NCBI GenBank assembly: GCA_020284085.1
Contig: JACEVL010000495.1
Coordinates: 2,439,028-2,503,027, forward strand
Origin: Aporrectodea caliginosa
Lineage: Eukaryota; Annelida; Clitellata; Crassiclitellata; Lumbricidae
DNA: 64,000 nt
Direction of reading: 5' to 3'
A program made the position numbers and the translations under genes. Under the pieces are notes generated by a model. That model was not told where the DNA came from and did not search any database. It worked only from the letters and a program-made list of their open reading frames with translations. Position 1 is the stretch's first letter. Each line of letters begins with the position of its first letter. This document shows positions 1-12,491 of this stretch, in pieces.

Positions 1-480
1 AGTGCGCCTAAAAATAGACCCTGCCACCGTTGCTGCCGTTGTAGTAACTCGACGTGCGCCTCCTTCCGCGGATGGCAATGTTTTCCGAGTGCCAACTTGC
101 ACCACCTCCCTCTCCGATCGCGAGTTGCCGTGGGCTTCCTGGTTGAGGAGGCACTGAGCTGGGCACATGTCCCGCCGCCGCCTGTCGCTCCTTCGACGAT
201 GCATGTGCCGAGAAGCCAGTGCCGCCGCCGCCGCCCGCCATCTACCTACCAACCAACCCGATTACCATAGGCAAAGAGGCAGGAGGCAGCGGCGCCAGTT
301 CCTGGTACATTAGGGAACTTCGTCCTCGCCATCATCACCAGCAGCATCATCATCACCGTCCGGAGCGGTAGCAGCAGCAGCAGCTGGCCCGACCGTCTTG
401 ACCTCTAAATGCAGGGAAAGGTTGCGCAGCTCACACGACCCGCTCTCTCATCGGCTCTTTCCTTTCCCTGTCGTGCATCG
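1..480. promoter_or_regulatory. GC-rich island, possible 5' end of a gene running left out of the window
   Basis: GC-rich, CpG-rich DNA with CGCC and CAG/CAT runs, unlike the AT-rich surroundings. A minus-strand reading frame opens at 241 and stays open to a stop near position 8; it begins with a glycine run and contains an RGRRRTSS stretch that would suit kinase targeting. A possible donor (CAGG|GTCTAT, minus strand) lies before the stop, so it could be a first exon. I recognise no domain, and GC-rich DNA makes chance open frames likely. Confidence 0.25.
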
Positions 481-3400
481 TGGCTGGAGATAATGCAGCG
501 GACATCAACCAACGCCTTCGGGGTTCGAAGCCCGGTAGTGCTTCGTTATTATAAGTCTTAAGCCGAGGTTGCCGTCTGATTTGGAATGGCTGTGCAGTGG
601 CCACTATCTGTTCTTCGGCCGATAGGTCCTTCTGGTTCTCGTCCTAGTAGAGGACCAGGCGAATCTTAAGCCACAGTGGAATGGGCTTCCTAGATTATAA
701 TTATTATTATTCTGCCTCGTTCCACTGTATTTGCGCTGGCGACGCTGGGTTAGGAGAGCTTCTAAGTACGGCGGCGGCGGTGGTCAGAGAGGCGCTATAG
801 AAATTTATTTAAATGAATGGCATTTATTGCTTAAGATACATCTGCAGTTATATACTGTAGCTTTAGTGTGGCTACTCGACATCAACAGTCTGCTCAAAAC
901 TCAACATTTCAACGATAACTAGAAATGACCAACATAATTTATGTATTCAATGAATTATGTATGTATGTCCCCGTGATTTTTGCTTGAACAAGAGACAATT
1001 TATTTAGCTACTGCAGACCAGAGCGTCGACACTGTTTCCAAAGGGGGAAAATGACGGTTCTAAAGGTTTTAAGAGCGAATCCAAGTTAACAGTGTCATAT
1101 TTTGTCGCCGTAAACTTTGACGACCTTTCTATTTTTAGTCATCGAGACTTTTAACGACCGACAATCGTTTGTCGTCATTTTTCATCAGCTTTTTCGTTTG
1201 AAGCCATTGCTTCACTATGTCCCCGAATGACAATTTTCACTTTCTTTTCACTTTCACTGCTTATACGCTTTAAACTTCTACGTTTCCGAATGTATAACCT
1301 TCAAGACCTCCGTCTTTCCATTAACTTTCAAGGGAGACATACAACGCTTCTAGGCAAATATGAACGTAGACAGCCCATAAAACCTACATTTATGATCAAG
1401 AAACAACTGGTTCCAATCTCCGAATGGGGCCATTGCCCCTATGCCTTCCTGCCGAAGCCCTCGATAACAGATTATTTCTAACAGTGCTTAAATCACATGT
1501 GACGCAACAACACCCTACTGTAGATTTCTATCAGGATTCTAGGCCTACTAAACCGATAAAAATACTATTGTTTTGAACCGCGCTAATCCCTTGTATTAAT
1601 CCCGCGGTTCAAAGCAATAGTACTTTTATCGGGTTTCTTCAATGAAGCATCGATATAAAATTAATGAGGTGGGTGTTTAACTTAAAGAAGAGGTTTTGTC
1701 ATCCATAGTATAGGCTATTTGATTAGCTATAGAACGAGGTGGAAAGTCATGGGAAGTGTGGGCATCTTAGCGCATGAGGATATAAATAGGCCTATAGGAA
1801 CACCGGTGGCGTAGCTAGGAATTATGTCCCGAGTAATAGCAATCGCTAAGCTCGTAACAGAAAGTTTTAGTTTTAATTAAAAGCAGCAAAATAGAGGACA
1901 GTCATGCGTTGAACAGTAATCGTGGAATTTACCACAATGACACCAACCAAATTCAAACACAACTTTCTTAGCCCTCATAGCTGTTAAAATCTTTGAGAAC
2001 TTCACAGAAACAGATGGAAGCGGTTGCTTCATTCTCAATTGAAGAACAGCAACAAGGATTCTTAGTCTCTCTTGTGAGGCTGCAGACCGTGAATAGCGTT
2101 TGAAAAGTTTTCATTTTGCTGCCAGCAAGACTTGCAATGTTAACAGAATTGGAGAGGCTCTGGCTAAAGTTATTCCCTTACTCTTTGATGAAATATAACT
2201 TGACCAGTCCTTAGGAGAATAACCAAAACCTTACCCATTTTCCTTTGCTCTTTTGATATATAATTATGCTTAGGCCTACATCAGTATTCGACTCCAATTT
2301 AGTAGATAATTTCTCTCACAGAGCGATACAGAGCGGTACTCTGTATAAGTGTATATATGAACCTTGTAATGACGCCTATTATCATCGATACATGACGGCG
2401 TCGTGGAAATAAACGATTCTAAGTAAGTAAGACGTATGAATTGCCACACCCAGGTAAGACTTCAGCTTTGAGTGGAATGCCAGCATCGAATGATAGTTTG
2501 AGGATCCTGAGTCATAAGATCGTTGGGAGTTTGGCACTGATGGTGGAGGAACCGAAAATTTGAGGAATTCAGGAAGACGTGTGCAGTGCACTTGACGTAA
2601 GCTAGAGCCATTTTATACTACGTGTAGTTAATATGATTAATTATTATCTGACACATTTAAATTAGGAGTGGAGCTTTTCCTTCCAATTCGTCTCCTCATT
2701 GCCACACCCTAATTCACTGTATAAGTTTTCAGCACCGCCGATGATTGTTTCACAAAGATCGTTTTCAGTTTTCATATAGATATATATTATACATGTAGGT
2801 CCATCAAATCCCAGGCATAGAGGCAGAGCGGCCGAGAGTGAAAAGTTGAAAGCCATGCATGCAAGGAGAAATAATGAGTTTTGAGCCGCTTTTTTAGAAG
2901 GAAGTGAATTTGAGCTACGCAGAGAGAGCGGAAGTCGAGACCATTCCCTGGGGGCAGAGGCAAGGAATGTACTCTAGTCCATAACTGTTCTTCATCGGGG
3001 CTCAGCTAAAAGGCCCGTATACTTGATGATCGTAGGCAACGAGGAGGAATGTAAGGAGTTAGTAGTGGCTGAAGGTAGGAAGGTGTGCAGTTGGTGCTGA
3101 GGGATTTGAAAGTCAAACAGGCCAATTAAAATTTTATCCTGAACTTAACAAGAAGCCAACGATCAGTGTTTGATGGAACGCTGTTGAGAAAGGCAAGTGA
3201 CATACATCAAGTGATGAAGAAAACTACTGGAACTGGTATCCGTAAAGTGACCTTAACTGGTAATCAGAAATGGCTGGTGGTTGGCCACAGTTGTGTTTCA
3301 TTACTTGAGACTATATCTTGTCTGTGTCTACTTCCTGGCCACTTGAATTACAGCCGCACGTAATCAATGTCGCTTCAGTGTTTTGAGACTCATTACATTC

Positions 3401-3660
3401 ATGGTTTGCATGACACAGCACAATCATCCTCATAACCAGCACCTGCTCCATGCTGCCTTAGAAAATCCCACATTCTGCATTGACACAGACGATCGCCTAA
3501 GGCCTACATGTTCCACATCAGTCTATACTTTCATTCCTGGAACCTTTCTCTATATGTATACACTGAATCTTCAGGACGCAAGTCCTTCAAGTGCTGAGTA
3601 GACAATAGCCTTCACATAAACAGAGTACTACAGAGTCCTTCCCACACAACGTTCCGAGGA
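481..3660. other. Gene-poor intergenic stretch
   Basis: AT-rich DNA with short open frames only, none with a recognisable domain or coding-like composition. A short (TTATTA) run lies near 700. No RNA gene or intact transposon was recognised. Confidence 0.5.
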
Positions 3661-3678
3661 TCTGCCGCTATGTATCTA

Positions 3679-3700
3679 CATATATATATATATATATAAT
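3679..3700. repeat. (TA)n microsatellite
   Basis: About ten TA dinucleotides in a row. Confidence 0.9.
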
Positions 3701-4737
3701 GCATGATTATATACATATTTATACATTTTGCATACTCTGATATAATACAGCCTATACAGAATGTCGATTATACAAGTGCATCGTGTCGGCTATACATTCT
3801 GCACTACAAACATTCTGAGCTGCTTCCAATGATAAGACGACAGAGTCACTTATTGCGTCTTTGATGATTTAAATGATCGTCTAAGCGAGAATCAAAACTG
3901 TTGCTGCCTTTGCTGATGCTGCTGTTATTGCAGAGTGGTTGAAGCAGAGAGTGAGTCGATGCGTGGTACATCTTCCCAATTAGATATACTGTCGGCTTCT
4001 GACGCCGTGGCTGATTCTACTGCGCAGTGCGAGGCCCAAAGTCCTATAGGCCTACTCTATGACTCATTATGCGCCACAAGTCGACCGTAGGCAACCTACA
4101 CACGATTTAGGCGGCCTTATGTATACCGCGTCGGACTTTAAAGCAGCTTATAAAGACGGTGTTATCAATGTCGAGATGATATGCGCACTATCACACCTTC
4201 AGTTGTGATAGCGATTGCCACCGTAGCTCTATGGCGTCTCCTCGGCGTGACCTCCCCGGAATCTACCTGGCACCGGAACGAATAAAGCAGCCTGGCTATG
4301 GCGGACTTGATTAGATATAGCGTCGGTGTTTAAAATCGTCTCCCTTACGCGGTTTTTTGTGGGGCGTTAAGAAATGTCGACGATTTACATCTACATTTAC
4401 ATTACATTTTTTTGCTAGTGGTAATTGTGTATTTAATGGCATGATTGATGAAAGTCGCCGAGTTAATTATTCTCGCCATGGCTACCAGAATTATAATTAG
4501 TTAATCGGTCAATAGGCCTTGCAGCGTCTCACGCGAATTTCATGATGAGTCCAGTATGACTTAGGAGAAACAGAAATGTATCATGGCCTATAAGTCAACT
4601 ATTGCAAGGTCCTATGGTCTGTGTTCATGAGTTATCACGATTCATGCGGAATCATGCCTGTATGTGTCTGACCACTTACATAGCGCTTTTAAGAAGCCTC
4701 ACAAAGGCGCTTCAACACGGTTGCTAGGAAACGACTC

Positions 4738-4738
4738 G

Positions 4739-4837
<99 letters not shown>

Positions 4838-4848
4838 CCACCACCACC

Positions 4849-4893
<45 letters not shown>
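4738..4893. repeat. (TCA)n-(CAC)n-(TCA)n compound microsatellite
   Basis: About 150 bp of trinucleotide repeat: a long TCA block, then about nine CAC units, then TCA again. The polyserine/polyproline and polymethionine open frames across it are repeat artefacts. Confidence 0.95.
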
Positions 4894-4894
<1 letters not shown>

Positions 4895-4969
4895 GTTTTC
4901 TAGATAAATCGTCTCTCTTGCCATGACTTTTTGGGTTTTGGGTGTCAGTCTGACATTGAATGTGGTCCA

Positions 4970-5893
4970 CCAGTCTGTCTCTTTTAAATCTGAATCGACT
5001 AAGCGCTAGTGGACAAGACGACCTAATAGCCTAATAGGCGCGTCTTCGTGTTGCGCTGCGGGACAATTTCTTTGATTTACATTGCAATAAAAGAATACTA
5101 TACCAGCACCTGACACTAAGGACACATAATGTATCTGGCTTAATGGATGACTAAAACAGCGCAGATTCAAAGTTGAGAAACTTTAGAATCGTTAGCGTTA
5201 TCAAAATGTTACAAGAGTAAGCTAATGAAAGATAAGGAAAATAGCGAAGAAATTTCTATAACTATAAGTTAAGAGGTATTGTATTTAAGAGGTAGGCCCC
5301 TATAAGATTTCAGAGGTATTGGACTTAACTTTTGTAAAGCGCGATCACAGCATGATAATCTGACATTATGCTTTCCATTAGCCAATATACGTGCCGTTGA
5401 GTTTCCACTTGCACATGAACAAGGCAGGACATTTTAAATCAAAAGATTTTCATATTGCCCTTATTAATGAAAGTTTTGAAAAGTGTTTTCCAATGCAATA
5501 TTAAGATACAGTAACACAATAGTCAATTTTGGCGCCATCAGTGGCTAAGTCTACTATTGTCCTCACTAGAGCTGATTGACTTCCCTAAAGTATTTTTCAG
5601 CTGAAGCGCATATATATACACAACGAAAACTATGGTAATGAATTTATATAGCGCCACTTCGGCATCAGAGACTTAACGCAATAAAACCATGATTGAAAAA
5701 AACGGTCTTCAAGCGTTTGTTTGCATATATAGCCCAGCAATTAATTTCCAATTTCAGAAGGCGCTATGAATGTCCACTGTAGAAGGCCCGTGACGAAACG
5801 CAACATAGCAAACAGCTCGTTGTTACAATAATTTACAATACACACAAAACTTTAAGGCAATTGTTGAAAGAGATCTCATTGATATTAATAGCC
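4970..5893. other. Intergenic, nothing recognised
   Basis: AT-rich sequence without long open frames, tRNA-like boxes or clear inverted repeats. It ends at the TA dinucleotide that flanks the next MITE. Confidence 0.4.
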
Positions 5894-5895
5894 TA

Positions 5896-6342
5896 GGGGC
5901 CGTCCATAAAGTACGTCACGCTATTTTTGAACATTTTTACCCCCTCCCCCTGTCACAAACTGTCACAACTCGGACCCCCCTAAAGTACGTCACACTTTCA
6001 ACATAGAAATTACTTCCGAAAGCAAGGCTAATACATAAACAAGGCTTCGCAACAGCATTATTACTAGCGCTCCTAGCAAGAGGAATCGTGAAAAACACAT
6101 TCAGGAGATATGCATTTCATGCTATTTTGACATAAAACTAATTATAATGTTTCAGAAAATTTTTGAAAATTATTTTTAAAGCTATGAAATTCTGCTAAAA
6201 ACTAAAAAATAAATTATGAATAAAATATAAAAAATAAATGTGTGACGTCACACATGGCCTGACCCCCTCCCCTGTCACAAACTGTCACACTTTCTTAAAC
6301 CCCCCCTCCCCCTGGAGCGTGACGTACTTTATGGACGGCCCC
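5896..6342. mobile_element. MITE with GGGGCCGTCCATAAAGTACG inverted termini
   Basis: The left end reads GGGGCCGTCCATAAAGTACG and the right end is its reverse complement with almost no mismatch; homology continues inward through GTCACGC and a CTGTCACAAACTGTCACA block found at both ends. TA dinucleotides flank both termini (5894-5895 and 6343-6344), consistent with a TA target duplication. The 447-bp length and absence of an open frame make it non-autonomous. Similar GGGGCCGTCCATAAA termini recur in other animal genomes (recalled, not searched). Superfamily not assigned. Confidence 0.8.
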
Positions 6343-6559
6343 TACTATTTTGAAACTGTAAGCCACACGTTCTGAATTTATCTAGAAAAGTTTATTTCGG
6401 TGTTTTCGAGAGGCGCTATTAAATAATCCATAAATTTAATTTTCTCGAAACAATTACACTTTCAAGAATCAGATTAAACCTACGTGCTAGACTTTTCCAA
6501 CAAGGACGCTAATTGCTAACGCATTGAAAGCGATTCATTTTAAAGGTTTAAATAAAAGT

Positions 6560-7611
6560 GTCTCTCTTACCTCCATTTTCATGTTGGTTGACATCGGAAG
6601 GCGTTACAAGATTTCCAGGCTCCACCAAGCGACGATAACTTAAAGCAAAACACGGCGCAACTCGGCTGCGGTGGTCGCGGTGTAAAAGTTCATCGGGAAC
6701 TTCGGTCCCGACAGCCAGGAATAAACTTCTTGACGCACGACGCGCTCTGCCTCTTCTCCTCCTCGCTTCCTCGGCCGATGAGGCAGAGGGGCGCCTTCGG
6801 AGAGGGAGGAAGGGGAGGAGGGAGACGGGGAGTCGGCCGCAGCGGTGGCGGTGGCTCCGCTGGGCTGGCATCTGGTGGCCAGCCTGCGACGCTTAAGCGA
6901 CGTCATGCAACGACAAGACCGATTGGCCGCCGACGGTGATAAGCCGCCAAACGACAGCGGCGGCGGCCTGGCCGTTGGGCGGCAGCAGCACAGCCGTGTG
7001 GCCCGGCGGCGGCGGCGGCGGCCATCCCACCGCCGCCTGGCCGGAGCGAGGGAGGGCACGAAGCGCGTCCTGTCCATTCCTAGAAGGTCTATAAATAGCC
7101 GAGGCCCTGACGTCGTCCCATGAGGAGCAGCTGTGCCGTGCTACCCCCACTGCCTTCTGCATGTGTGCGGACTGTTCACCGCCTCTTGCTACCTGGAATC
7201 ATTAGACGCACACGCGTCGTGTTACAGACAGCGGCGGAGGGTAGAGGAGGAGTTGAATGGATGGATGGAAGGAGGAAGAAGGGAAGGGAGGAGGGAAGCC
7301 CGCTACTCGAGTCCCGGGTCATCCTGCTTTGCTGCCAAAGAACGCCGAAAGACAAGGAACCAGACTTCCGTCTGCGCATGGCTGGCATTACCATTAGACA
7401 AGGCGCCACTGATGGCTCAACCAGCCACAGCACACTGATCACAGCCCCACGGACCGACCGACCAACAGCTCCTAGTGACTGCTGCTGTACGCGCCAGATG
7501 TTTGTTTGGATGAGCGCTGTTGTTGTTGGACCTGACCGTCGGGCGGCGCCACTGTTCAAAGGTAGGCGACGCCAACTGCGCAGGACGGGCGAAGGCAGCC
7601 AAGTTCAGTGA
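6560..7611. promoter_or_regulatory. GC-rich island with TATA-box promoter candidate
   Basis: A ~1 kb island of high GC and CpG with GGCGG and GAGGAGG runs, sharply distinct from the AT-rich flanks. It contains TATAAATA at 7090-7097 and a TGACGTC (CRE-like) word about 10 bp downstream. Overlapping open frames exist on both strands (for example 7120-7611 plus and 6640-7077 minus), but they are arginine/proline/serine-rich, mutually overlapping and resemble no family I know, so I treat them as composition artefacts. A non-coding first exon starting near 7120 is possible. Confidence 0.45.
7090..7097 (+). promoter_or_regulatory. TATA box
   Basis: TATAAATA inside the GC-rich island. The same bases on the other strand read TATTTATA, so direction is not fixed. 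Transcription to the right would start near 7120. Confidence 0.45.
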
Positions 7612-7619
7612 ATAAGCAA

Positions 7620-8560
7620 ACAATGGAATGCAAACGAAAGACGAAATTGTTTAGATAGAACTCTTCTCGAGACAAATAATAACTCTAAGAAGTAATTATT
7701 TCAGTCAAGTGTCACATCATCTACCGCCCACATCGTCCTTAAAACTCAAGGATACTACTATTCAAACTTAATCTGTACGCCCTTGACCTAAAACGTGTCG
7801 TTGACAACATCACTTTACCAGCATTTCCGGATTTTTTGGCGCCCAAAAGTCTTAGAACCAGTTTATTCAAAGACGTTCTCTGCCAGCATTTCCGTTGACA
7901 TTAGATTGGACCATGGACGTATTTAGCGGATGGTTTTACGGATTCACCCTAAATAAATGCATTACTGTTATAAAAAAACTAAAAACTTTAGAAAAATACG
8001 GCAATTTCGAATGGAACCTCCCCCCGAAAACTTAAGCCCCTCCGAAAGTTTTTCCTGGTTACGCCCCAGATGAGACTGAAATGGGTTCTACGTGGTCCCA
8101 TGTTGGAACATGGATCCCATATGGGCTTCATATGGGCATACTGGCACAGTTCAACCGAAAAATTAACGAAGCAGTTAATTGTGATCATGTTCGGTTTCAA
8201 GTCCAGATCCAAAGGTTAGGCGGGTAGACTGTGGACAGTGTTTGGAATTTGAACGGCGTGATAGACAACAGAAGTTCAAAGACCAATAAGGCCAAAACAA
8301 TTTTGTAACGTTCATTCTTTTGGTAGCGTTTAGCCTAACTTACTACTACCACAAAGTCTTCAGAACCAATAAGAGCCATATTGCGTTCCGTCGAGATGGT
8401 TCAATATTGTAGAGGTTTGGTGTTGGGAATAGTTCAGCGTTTGAGGTCTACTAGGTCTGTTAGGCCTAAATCACGATTTCTCAATTCATGCGAAAAGAAC
8501 TAATGATCAACATTCCAAAACAATTATAGGCCTAATCAGTTGGAGCGGAGAAGTATAGAT
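7620..8560. other. Intergenic, no gene seen
   Basis: AT-rich. Around 8010-8080 a short stretch resembling the ends of decayed DNA transposons (CCCCTCC...GGTTACGCCCC) is visible, but no partner terminus was found. Confidence 0.35.
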
Positions 8561-8564
8561 AGCG

Positions 8565-8830
8565 CATGGGGGGCCGATAGCGCATTGGATAACACACTGG
8601 CATAGAGAGCGAGAGGTACCGAGATCGAGTCCGTAGGCGGACATGCTTTGTAGGCTGCTATTAGCGCCGTGTATTGCAGAGCTGTCTGTTCTGTTAGTAG
8701 TTAAGATTTAGGCCTATGTCTTCTGTCATTTGTGTTCTTGTGAATTGTTTCAATTGCATAACTGTACACTGTAACCGGTTGCGGTTTTGTCAGCCGGATT
8801 GTTTCAATAAAGTATATTTTTATTATTAGG
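8565..8830 (+). mobile_element. Possible tRNA-derived SINE
   Basis: A degenerate A-box-like TAGCGCATTGGATA at about 8577 is followed ~45 bp later by a B-box-like GGTACCGAGATCGAGTCC. The sequence ends in an A/T-rich AATAAAGTATATTTTTATTATT tail. Both boxes are imperfect and no second copy was found here, so the call is tentative. Confidence 0.3.
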
Positions 8831-9429
8831 GCCTACGCCTACATAGCACTTCACTTGGCCATCTTAACGGGAAACTCTTTCTGGCGAAAGTCGTCTTAAC
8901 TGACTTCTTCGCTAGAGGACGTTGAGTTTCCTATCTCTCATTCTGCGTTGATCCGTGTTAGCTATTCAAGAAACAACCAATGGTTATTAAATTGCTTATC
9001 CAGAAGCAGTGTAGGCCTAAGCTTATATCAACATGTTTGCCAACTTAAAGACCTAAACCTATCTGTAGCCGATACTTGAAATAAAACATAAAATGCGCGT
9101 AAATGGTGCAACGTCGACATTTTAACAAAGACAAATTCACTCAAAAAGAATTAATTAAACTTAATGAGTTGAAAAGACTAGGCTTATGCCAAAATTTTAA
9201 ATGTGATAAGTGAAAACATAGGCCATTGATCTATGTGTTTAGGTGACGGAACTCATGGTTTATCTTTAGGCCTAGATCTCAAGTCAGAGGCATCGGATCT
9301 TAGATGGGGTAGAGGGGGCTGAATTTAACAAGTAGGCGGCTGTAGGCCTACATTCGATTTGTTTAACCTGGGATTTTCAAGCAGCCCTTAGATAGGCTAT
9401 AGGCTACAATTTATGATAAGCCCTAATTG

Positions 9430-9560
9430 AAAATAAATAAAACTTTAAGCATTTACCATTTTAATCATTTTTTACCATATAATACCATTTTTACCACGGT
9501 AAAATATAATGCGAGAATTTTACCGGTAAAAATCCGGATTTTTACCGGTAAAATCATTTC
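9430..9560. repeat. Cluster of TTTTACCGGTAAAA-type palindromes
   Basis: Repeated TTTTACC and GGTAAAA words over 130 bp, including two near-perfect TTTTACCGGTAAAA palindromes. Possibly the remnant of a hairpin-forming MITE. Confidence 0.5.
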
Positions 9561-9844
9561 ACATCACTTGTCAATAGCGCGTGTAATTAGGCCTAATTGT
9601 GGAAGTCATCTCCCGAAATTCGACGTAGAAGGTGTGAATGGAACTTGATGGTGGACAATTATAGATGTTAATCAAACAGGAAGCACCTTTATCAACTAAA
9701 GCTCGTAGGACGATGGATGAAAGGAATCTGAAAGAGGATGCACAGAGAATCGAACTGTAGATCGACAGGCTGCCCCGGAACGTGCATGCAGAACGGAGAA
9801 GCCTTTGTGTGCCACTCCTTGCTTGATACAGTTCGGTGCATCAG
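9559..9844 (+). repeat. Dispersed ~285-bp repeat, copy 1
   Basis: Shares an extended alignment, with small indels, with 12181-12491 in the same orientation. Common words include CAATAGCGCGTGTAA, GGTGTGAATGGAACTTGATG and CACTCCTTGCTTG. Homology ends at GTGCATCA in both copies. No coding content. Confidence 0.75.
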
Positions 9845-9881
9845 GTATATAATTCAAAACTCAGTCTACTAGGGGTAATAT

Positions 9882-9945
9882 GTCCAGACTTATATACAGC
9901 GTCCTTTCAAGATTCCTACTCAGAAGCACTCCCGACCCAGATTAA
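9882..9945 (-). mobile_element. L2-type stem-loop tail, degenerate
   Basis: Minus strand matches the GGGAGYGCNTCTGAGTAG...GCGCTATATAA stem-loop tail found many times in this window. It is a 3' remnant with no coding part. Confidence 0.5.
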
Positions 9946-10329
9946 ACTCCAGCGATCATTAAATTGGAACGAATATTATACATGATGCAATATTCGAAAG
10001 AACGTTATTAGCAGGTCTAGGCATACAGGTATTTCGAATCCAGCAGCTCCGTTATTTCAATTCCAGACACCCTGAGATTTTACATGCACGCTGATTTTGC
10101 TTTAACATCAACCGATGCATTGAGCGTAACTATAAGCCTACGTATACTGCGGTTCTATAGATTTCTCCGATTATCATTAATAGCCTATGTTGCTAGGACC
10201 TATACTCTATTTCCAAGGGTTGTCGCAGAAGCGGGCCTAGTACTTCACACGTCTGTAGCAGTGTTACGCAGCCATTGTAGGCCTAGCACAGAACCGTTGG
10301 AGTGGTCCCCCGTCGCCAAAGGAGTCGTC

Positions 10330-10915
10330 TAAAAAGCCGTCCGAAAAATTACCTACGTAAGAAATAAGCCCAGAAATGGTGAATTTTTAGTAGAGATAGT
10401 AAGGCCATGTCAGATTTTGCACAGGAACATTTTTCTAGATGAAGGCTTCTGAAGTTCCGAGTGAAGAGAGAGCAAGAAATGATGCGCCTTCCTAGGGCTG
10501 CCCTGAGCTTGTCCAGTACCTACTCATATTGAGAAATTCAGAAACGTAGTCGAGTATAAAAAAAAGTCTTTAAAGTCAGCGTAACATAATAGGGTTAATT
10601 AATATGTAGAGTTTTGTATATAATAAACCCAATCTTAAAAGCTATTTGCTTTCTATGGGCAGTCAAATGCCAATACAAGGCAAAGATCCTTGATATACAT
10701 GTATACGTTTACATTTTGTTGTTTTAGTGAAGTATTCTGGACTCTTAAAGCTTCGAGTTAACTTTTGAAACCCAGTACACAGAAGCGAGTTGCAGTTGTT
10801 GAGCCGGACCACTGGGCATCACTCGAACAAATTAGAGCAGAAAAGGGAACGTGGTGTCGAATCCTGTCGATATCAGGAATGTGGTAAAGTGCAGACCTCC
10901 CTGTGACTGCATGTG
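10330..10915. other. Intergenic, nothing recognised
   Basis: AT-rich, no open frame with family resemblance and no repeat structure recognised. Confidence 0.4.
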
Positions 10916-10917
10916 GC

Positions 10918-10990
10918 ATTCATTCATTCATTCATTACTTGAATTTGTATAGCGCCTCTTCAAGGGAACTACTCAGAGGCGCTCCCAACC
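10918..10990 (-). mobile_element. L2-type stem-loop tail with (ATTC/GAAT)n end
   Basis: Plus strand shows (ATTC)n, then TATAGCGCCTCTTCAAGGG, then CTCAGAGGCGCTCCC. This is the reverse complement of a stem-loop whose arms are GAGGCGC and GCGCCTC. LINEs of the L2 clade and their SINEs end in such hairpins followed by a short repeat. Inserted in minus orientation. Confidence 0.7.
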
Positions 10991-12180
10991 CAAGCATTAC
11001 CCTCTCCATCCTCATCGCAGATGTCTGCACTACAATGGAGCACTAATTCCCAGATCAGACTATCTTGTTGATTTTTGCATGGCTAATGCGCTACTCCCCC
11101 TCAAAGTCCGACTCACACCTCAACGTGGTGAGGGGGTGGCAACAGTCAGTAGGGGAGTGCCTGCTGAGGCTATGCCATCAGTGGTGAAGGTCTTGGCTGA
11201 AGTACCACTTAGGGCGCTACGCGAGGTGGACAGGCTCAGCAGGAACCCTGAAAATGATGGGCAAACGTGTTTGAATGATCGAAGTTATGCTATGACTTCG
11301 GTGGGACATTTCCAACGAATCTTAATTGTAACTTCCTGGACTGTAACTGGAGGTTTGGTACAGAACTCTTCGCCAGCGTGCCAAACATATCAGGAAACAG
11401 TATTTCTTGCACTAGCCGTGGTATCCACGGTTTGATATTGCAATCTTTAAATTCGACATTTTAGCAGGAAAAGATTTGAAGCAGCTAGACAGCCTTAAGT
11501 TTGTCCTTAAGGCCATTCATTCGTCCTTGCAAGGATCATTGGATGAGCCAAGCACGTCTCTTTAAAATACTCCACTGACCACCATATCAGCTTCGGCAAT
11601 GTCCAACTGATCACGGCAGAAAGGCTGTCGAGATGTTATAATCAGTTTGTTCGACACCCAATAGGCTTTCGATAGGCGGTTCTTTCACTTAACTGCTTAG
11701 TGTTCTAACTGTTCTTACAACGATAACGATCTCACTTGGCTTGCTTCTCATAAGCCAACAGTTTGCGATTGGTTTGAAACTGACAAAACAAGTTGGCCTA
11801 CGATTAGGCACAACTTTGTCCAGCTTCCTCAGAACAGTATGCATACGCCTATACAGCGCTTAAAAACTCTGCTATGTTGATCTTCTTGATCGGGCGCTGT
11901 GAAAGTGCAACATGATGAAGGCTGGATGTACCCATAATAATCACTGCAGCGGTGATGCGATGATCAGAGATGCAGAAAACTTCAGTGACCCAGACATACC
12001 AAACCCTCGCAGGACTATCCAGTGGGTTTGTACCATCGACATATATGTCGGATTTGGAGTCAAGACAGTTGACTGTTTTGAGATTGAACGCTTTGAGATT
12101 GAGGGCTGTTCGACGCTCGTGGCGTCGTCATTCGTCAATACGATTTCCATCACTGCGTGGTGCCGTGGGCAATTAGAATC
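10990..12180. other. Intergenic, open frame 11079-11435 unrecognised
   Basis: A 118-residue plus-strand frame is present, but it matches no family I know and has no splice-site support. The rest is AT-rich and featureless to my reading. Confidence 0.3.
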
Positions 12181-12491
12181 GTCACATGCAAGTAGTCGTC
12201 AATAGCGCGTGTAAGTATGATTGTGGAAGTCATTCAAGTCAACCCCGGAAATTCGACGTACCCAGTAGAAGGTGTGAATGGAACTTGATGGTGAACAACT
12301 AGGCCTATAGATGTTAATCAAACAGAAAGAAGCTTTCGGCCTACTTGAATCAACTAAAAATCGTAGGACGATGGATGAAAGGCATCTGAAGAGGATGCAC
12401 ACATTGCACAGAGAATCGAACTGTAGATGGACAGGCTGCCGGTGAACATGCATTCAGAACGGAGAAACTTTTGCGGACCACTCCTTGCTGA
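12181..12491 (+). repeat. Dispersed ~285-bp repeat, copy 2
   Basis: Direct-orientation partner of 9559-9844, differing by small insertions such as extra CCC/AGTC and TAGGCCTA-containing segments. Ends at GTGCATCA, immediately before a putative DNA-transposon terminus. Confidence 0.75.

Noticed and set aside
4664..4970. Polyserine/polyproline and polymethionine open frames
   Set aside because: They are translations of the TCA/CAC microsatellite.
7120..7611. 163-codon open frame in the GC island, with overlapping frames on both strands
   Set aside because: Composition-driven, no family resemblance and equally long competing frames; kept only as part of the island.
11079..11435. 118-codon open frame as a gene
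   Set aside because: No recognisable domain, no promoter or splice evidence.
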